From: Rhynchopus sp. YZ270_cl-10
Lineage: Eukaryota > Euglenozoa > Diplonemea > Diplonemida > Diplonemidae
DNA length: 64,000 bases
Assembly: GCA_964035575.1 (NCBI GenBank)
Contig: OZ037883.1
Span: forward strand, 1,240,001 to 1,304,000
Direction of reading: 5' to 3'
Under the pieces are notes generated by a model, which made no database searches, was not told the DNA's origin, and saw only the letters and a list, made by a program, of their open reading frames with translations. This document shows positions 61,141 through 64,000 of this stretch, piece by piece (positions within the stretch are counted from its first letter, which is position 1; the number at the start of each line of letters is the position of its first letter). The position numbers and the translations under genes were made by a program.

Positions 61141-61252
61141 GCTAATGGTGGTTGTATTGTATTCATTGCCCATCATAGTACAGATCACAATACAGCTGTA
61201 CTGTGATTTGTATTCTGGTAGACAATTAACACAATACAGCCAACCACTACAA
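61141..61252. mobile_element. Palindromic MITE family G, copy 2
   Basis: Nested inverted repeat: outer arms GTGGTTGTATTGT and ACAATACAGCCAACCAC, centre ATCACAATACAGCTGTACTG. Confidence 0.75.
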
Positions 61253-61651
61253 GGGGGGCGGGGAGGGTGGGATGGGTTGTGTTCTATTCGTTAAATTTTG
61301 TTTCATATTTGTATTTTTGGATTTTCCAAAAAAAAAAGGACTGGGGGGGTCCGGAAGCTGCCCCACTCACCACCCCCTTTGTTAAAGATGTGTTTGCGCA
61401 TGACAGAAGGGTACATCCACCTTTAGACTTTTAGTTTTATTTTGGGAAAAAGCTGTGAAAGGGTGGCTTTAAAAAAAGTGATCGCTTTCACTTCAAAAAT
61501 CTGTGTGCATGAGAGACACATTCATCTTATGTTGTATAAGGTGAAGCACTGCAAGGATTATGTTCAGTTGAAAGACAGTAGCTAAAACAAAGTCCCGTAC
61601 CTAACAAAAAGGGTGGAAAAAAATCGATGGTGGTTTTTGTTATAAAGTGCA

Positions 61652-61735
61652 ACACCTCCGGGGTTCGATAACCTTGCGGAATGGCAATGCCTGCGTCTCT
61701 CAGAGGCGTTTTTTTTGTCACCTATCAACTTCACT
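61652..61735 (+). repeat. Dispersed repeat family B, long copy with B-box-like core
   Basis: CACCTCCGGGGTTCGATAAC then CTTGCGGAATGGCAATGCCT, GCGTCTCTCAGAGGCG and CTATCAACTTCACTT. Confidence 0.75.
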
Positions 61736-62114
61736 TTTTTGGAGGCTCTTTTCGTGCCTTTTTGCACAGTTCTTTCGTTTGGTTGGTACTGTGTTTTTCT
61801 TTAGTTGTTTCATATGAGGTGGAAGAGAGGGGTTTCTTCACATTTTTTGTTTGCTTTTTTGCAACAAATGCAAAAAAGTTTGGCTGTATCTGCATATAAC
61901 GTCAGTTGTACTTTCTCTTCTTTGATTTTGAAGTAGATGAATGAATTGTTTTATGTTTGCGTACTTTGCGAGGTTTGCCCATTATTTTCTTCTTTGAATG
62001 CTTGACTCTTGCAGATTCATGTCTTTATCTCTTGCCATACAAACACACATTCGCATTAAAAAAAAATACGCCAGTACGCACTCTCCCTTCAGATTTTATT
62101 ATTATTTTTTAGCA

Positions 62115-62164
62115 GTGCTTGCATCCGCCGATGAACGGTGAGGCGTTTTGCACTTTGCAACGTC
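62115..62164 (+). repeat. Dispersed repeat family B, fragment
   Basis: TGCTTGCATCCGCCGATGAA then CGGTGAGGCGTTTTGCACTT. Confidence 0.55.
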
Positions 62165-62530
62165 TCGTTATGCTTTCTCTTTGAATGTAAATCGGTAAGT
62201 ATCTGAAAATTTTTTTTGTTTTTTTTGTGCCGCTCTGTGATCTAGCCCGTTAAAGATTTGAGGATGACAAAAATCGGTCATTCGTTTTTTGCGTACGACG
62301 TGGGTAGCGTACCAACTAAACAACAGACGAACGGGGGGGTTTTATTTTATGTTTTTTTTCCCCCCACCCAGTACACCGGCCATACACCAAGGTACAGAGG
62401 GATTTTTTGGGGGGAGGGAGAGGTAAATACTGAAAGATGTGTTCTGTGTTCAGCCACATAATTTCAATATTTTTTTTGTCTCATTTTTTTTTGGTGGCTG
62501 TTCCTCTTCCCCCCCCTTTCCTCCCCCAAC

Positions 62531-62641
62531 GACGGTGAAGTAAATGACTTAATTTGTGGTTTTATTTGTGGTTTCACCGCTGGCTTACAACGGTGAAAAC
62601 CACAAATAAAACCACACATCAAGGTATTTACTTCTCCGTCG
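62531..62641. repeat. Long hairpin (inverted repeat ~50-bp arms)
   Basis: ACGGTGAAGTAAATGACTTA..GTGGTTTTATTTGTGGTTTCACCG pairs with CGGTGAAAACCACAAATAAA..CTTCTCCGT across a short spacer. Confidence 0.8.
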
Positions 62642-62652
62642 TGCTCCCCCAC

Positions 62653-62695
62653 CCGGTGCCCCAACGCCTCCCAGAGGTGTTTGCACTATCAACAC
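62653..62695 (+). repeat. Dispersed repeat family B, fragment
   Basis: CCGGTGCCCCAACGCCTCCC then AGAGGTGTTTGCACTATCAAC. Confidence 0.6.
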
Positions 62696-62998
62696 TACCC
62701 CCCCCCCCTTTTTTTTTCACGCTGTTAGTTTACTTTTTATTGTCCAATTATTCACTTGCAAAAAAAAAATAAAATAAAAAACTCAGACGCACAAAAAAAC
62801 AGGCTGTCTAGTCTTGTCTCAGCCAAGATTACTCTCTATCATTTCCCCCATACCCCCACACCCACCCCATCTGCGTTTTCTTCTCGTTAAAAAGACGATA
62901 GTCTAACAGACTAAAAAAAAATCGTTCATTTTTTGTCACATTTCCTTTTATTAACACTGTGAGGCTTTCAGGTGAGATTCACCTTCGATGTGTCTTTC

Positions 62999-63040
62999 GT
63001 ACACGGTCAACGAGAGGGGCTTTGTATTTTCAAGTCACAT
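62999..63040 (+). repeat. Dispersed repeat family A, copy 7
   Basis: CGTACACGGTCAACGAGAGG then GGCTTTGTATTTTCAAGTCA. Confidence 0.75.
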
Positions 63041-63225
63041 TCATTTTTTGAAGCCTTCGAGAAGAGAGAGGCCACTGCGAATCACAAATTCCCCCTTTTG
63101 AATGATGAAAACAGAAGAAGAAGAAATGATAATCCAAAAAAAAAAACCAACAAAAAAAAACACACACACAAATATGGTACAGTTTAAAAAAAAGACCCTC
63201 ATTTTCCCCCATACACCACGGCATC

Positions 63226-63345
63226 CATAAGCCCTTACTAAGGGATATGAGCTCCACCTCTTAATTTTTTTTAAGCCCTTAATTTTGGGATCAGCTAAAA
63301 TTAAGGGCTTAATTTAAGGGCTTAGGTTCTTACTAAGAGCTATTG
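63226..63345. repeat. Nested inverted repeat of TAAGCCCTTA units
   Basis: TAAGCCCTTAATTTTGGGAT..AGCTAAAATTAAGGGCTTA forms a hairpin. Outer CATAAGCCCTTACTAAGGG pairs loosely with GGGCTTAGGTTCTTACTAAG. Confidence 0.7.
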
Positions 63346-63467
63346 CAATCAATTCACTCTCTTCCGATTTTATTCACTCTCAGCTTTTCAAGCTCTGTTT
63401 ACGAATTTGCACCCGCCCTTCCTCTTCACCTTTTGGAGACGCAGAACTGAACATTTTTTTTATATAG

Positions 63468-63516
63468 TGGATCACACTCTCGGGTGACTACACTACATAC
63501 AACATAGTTTTGAAAA
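63468..63516 (+). repeat. Dispersed repeat family N
   Basis: AGTGGATCACACTCTCGGGT then GACTACACTACATACAACAT and AGTTTTGAAAA; about 120 bases before the carrier gene. Confidence 0.7.
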
Positions 63517-63633
63517 ATTCTTTTTCCTCTTCACCCTCCAACCCCCCAACCCCCCAACCCCCCTTAGGACAGAACAACCCCCTCCTCCCCCTCTCCCCCT
63601 TCCCCCTCTCGGGGGGAGGGGCAAACAACAAAA

Positions 63634-64000
63634 ATGTCAAATGAAAATGCAACCTGCGAGATCTGTGAGTCCCCATTGCTGACAATGCAGGAGGCGCGGA
63701 TGCGGACGGCGAACGCTTCGGCGCCTTCGCTGGACATTGCATTTTCTGGGGCGTTCGCTGGGGTTGTGTCGAGGACGAGCACTGCGCCGTTGGACCGCTT
63801 GCGTACCCTTATGGCCTTACGCGATGCCTTCCATAGCACGCAAAAGGTAAAACTCAGCTCCCGCCGTGGAGGCGTCGCTGGAGGACTCCGTATGATTTAC
63901 CAAGAAGGCGGTCTGACCGCATTCTGGCGCGGCAACTTCACAAACGTCCTCAAAGTCATGCCCGAAACTGCCATCAAATTCGTTATTTTCGAACGTCTCA
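63634..64000 (+). CDS. Mitochondrial carrier family protein (SLC25), 5' part
   Basis: Runs off the window; 122 codons visible. The first repeat of a mitochondrial carrier: helix 1 IAFSGAFAGVVSRTSTAPLDRLRTLMAL carries the signature PxD (PLD), then GGLRMIYQEGGLTAFWRGNFTNVLKVMPETAIKFVIFERL. This pattern is closest to the calcium-dependent ATP-Mg/phosphate carriers and related adenine-nucleotide or CoA carriers; no EF-hands precede it in the 34 residues before helix 1. It would move a solute across the inner mitochondrial membrane; the substrate cannot be assigned from this part. The N-terminal CEICESP is unusual. The start ATG follows AACAACAAAA. Confidence 0.9.
   Translation, partial: MSNENATCEICESPLLTMQEARMRTANASAPSLDIAFSGAFAGVVSRTSTAPLDRLRTLMALRDAFHSTQKVKLSSRRGGVAGGLRMIYQEGGLTAFWRGNFTNVLKVMPETAIKFVIFERL

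Larger units (their letters stand above)
54106..63633. other. Long repeat-mosaic region without host genes
   Basis: No host gene seen in 9.5 kb. Short repeats of families A, B, C, D, G, L and N, a hAT-like element (59720-60351) and several hairpins are listed separately. A poly-A run of about 36 lies at 54209-54245 and a (TG)n tract at 59227-59249. Open frames of 60-160 codons are low complexity or lie in repeats. The elements often follow one another (C at 60801, A at 60850, A at 61081). Confidence 0.6.

Overview
This is eukaryotic nuclear DNA from a flagellated protist, most likely a euglenozoan and probably an intron-bearing one such as a diplonemid (inference). Four signs point there. (1) The topoisomerase IB has the whole core but no C-terminal catalytic-tyrosine module, as in the large subunit of the two-subunit enzyme of kinetoplastids. 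(2) RPB1 has a non-heptad, Ser/Gly/Pro-rich C-terminal domain with an acidic end. (3) Every confident host gene lies on the + strand. (4) Many start codons sit 4-25 nt after a pyrimidine tract plus AG, as expected at spliced-leader trans-splice acceptors. Cis-introns are also present (mostly GTATGT...AG, 77-343 nt), which argues against a kinetoplastid. RSP9 shows a motile 9+2 flagellum. Dinoflagellates and perkinsids also trans-splice and are the main alternative.

Layout. 0.6-25.3 kb is the gene-rich part: topoisomerase I (5 exons), DDB1 (4 exons), a coiled-coil protein of unknown function, a histone-fold protein, RSP9, gamma-glutamyl phosphate reductase (ProA), NEDD8 (3 exons), a Cys-rich surface protein, a secreted YHS-domain protein and an AlkB-like dioxygenase. 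25.3-38.6 kb is repeat-rich. It holds a hAT-like non-autonomous element with an 8-bp target duplication, a tyrosine-recombinase element with inverted ends, and a long-inverted-repeat element filled with a GTGAAA decamer minisatellite. 38.6-48.1 kb has a small coiled-coil gene, RPB1 (3 exons) and a two-exon gene of unknown function. 48.1-54.1 kb has a piggyBac-like MITE and a DIRS/Ngaro-type retroelement with split direct repeats. 54.1-63.6 kb is a mosaic of short repeats, MITEs and a second hAT-like element. The window ends inside a mitochondrial carrier gene (SLC25).

How the genes relate. They look like unrelated housekeeping genes in one directional cluster rather than a pathway. The one functional link is that DDB1 (CUL4 ligase adaptor) and NEDD8 (cullin activator) act in the same ubiquitin-ligase system. 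Intergenic and intronic DNA is poly-T/poly-A rich and is largely assembled from recurring 30-120 bp elements, at least ten families of which could be traced by eye. Exon boundaries come from reading splice sites and family conservation, without transcript data.
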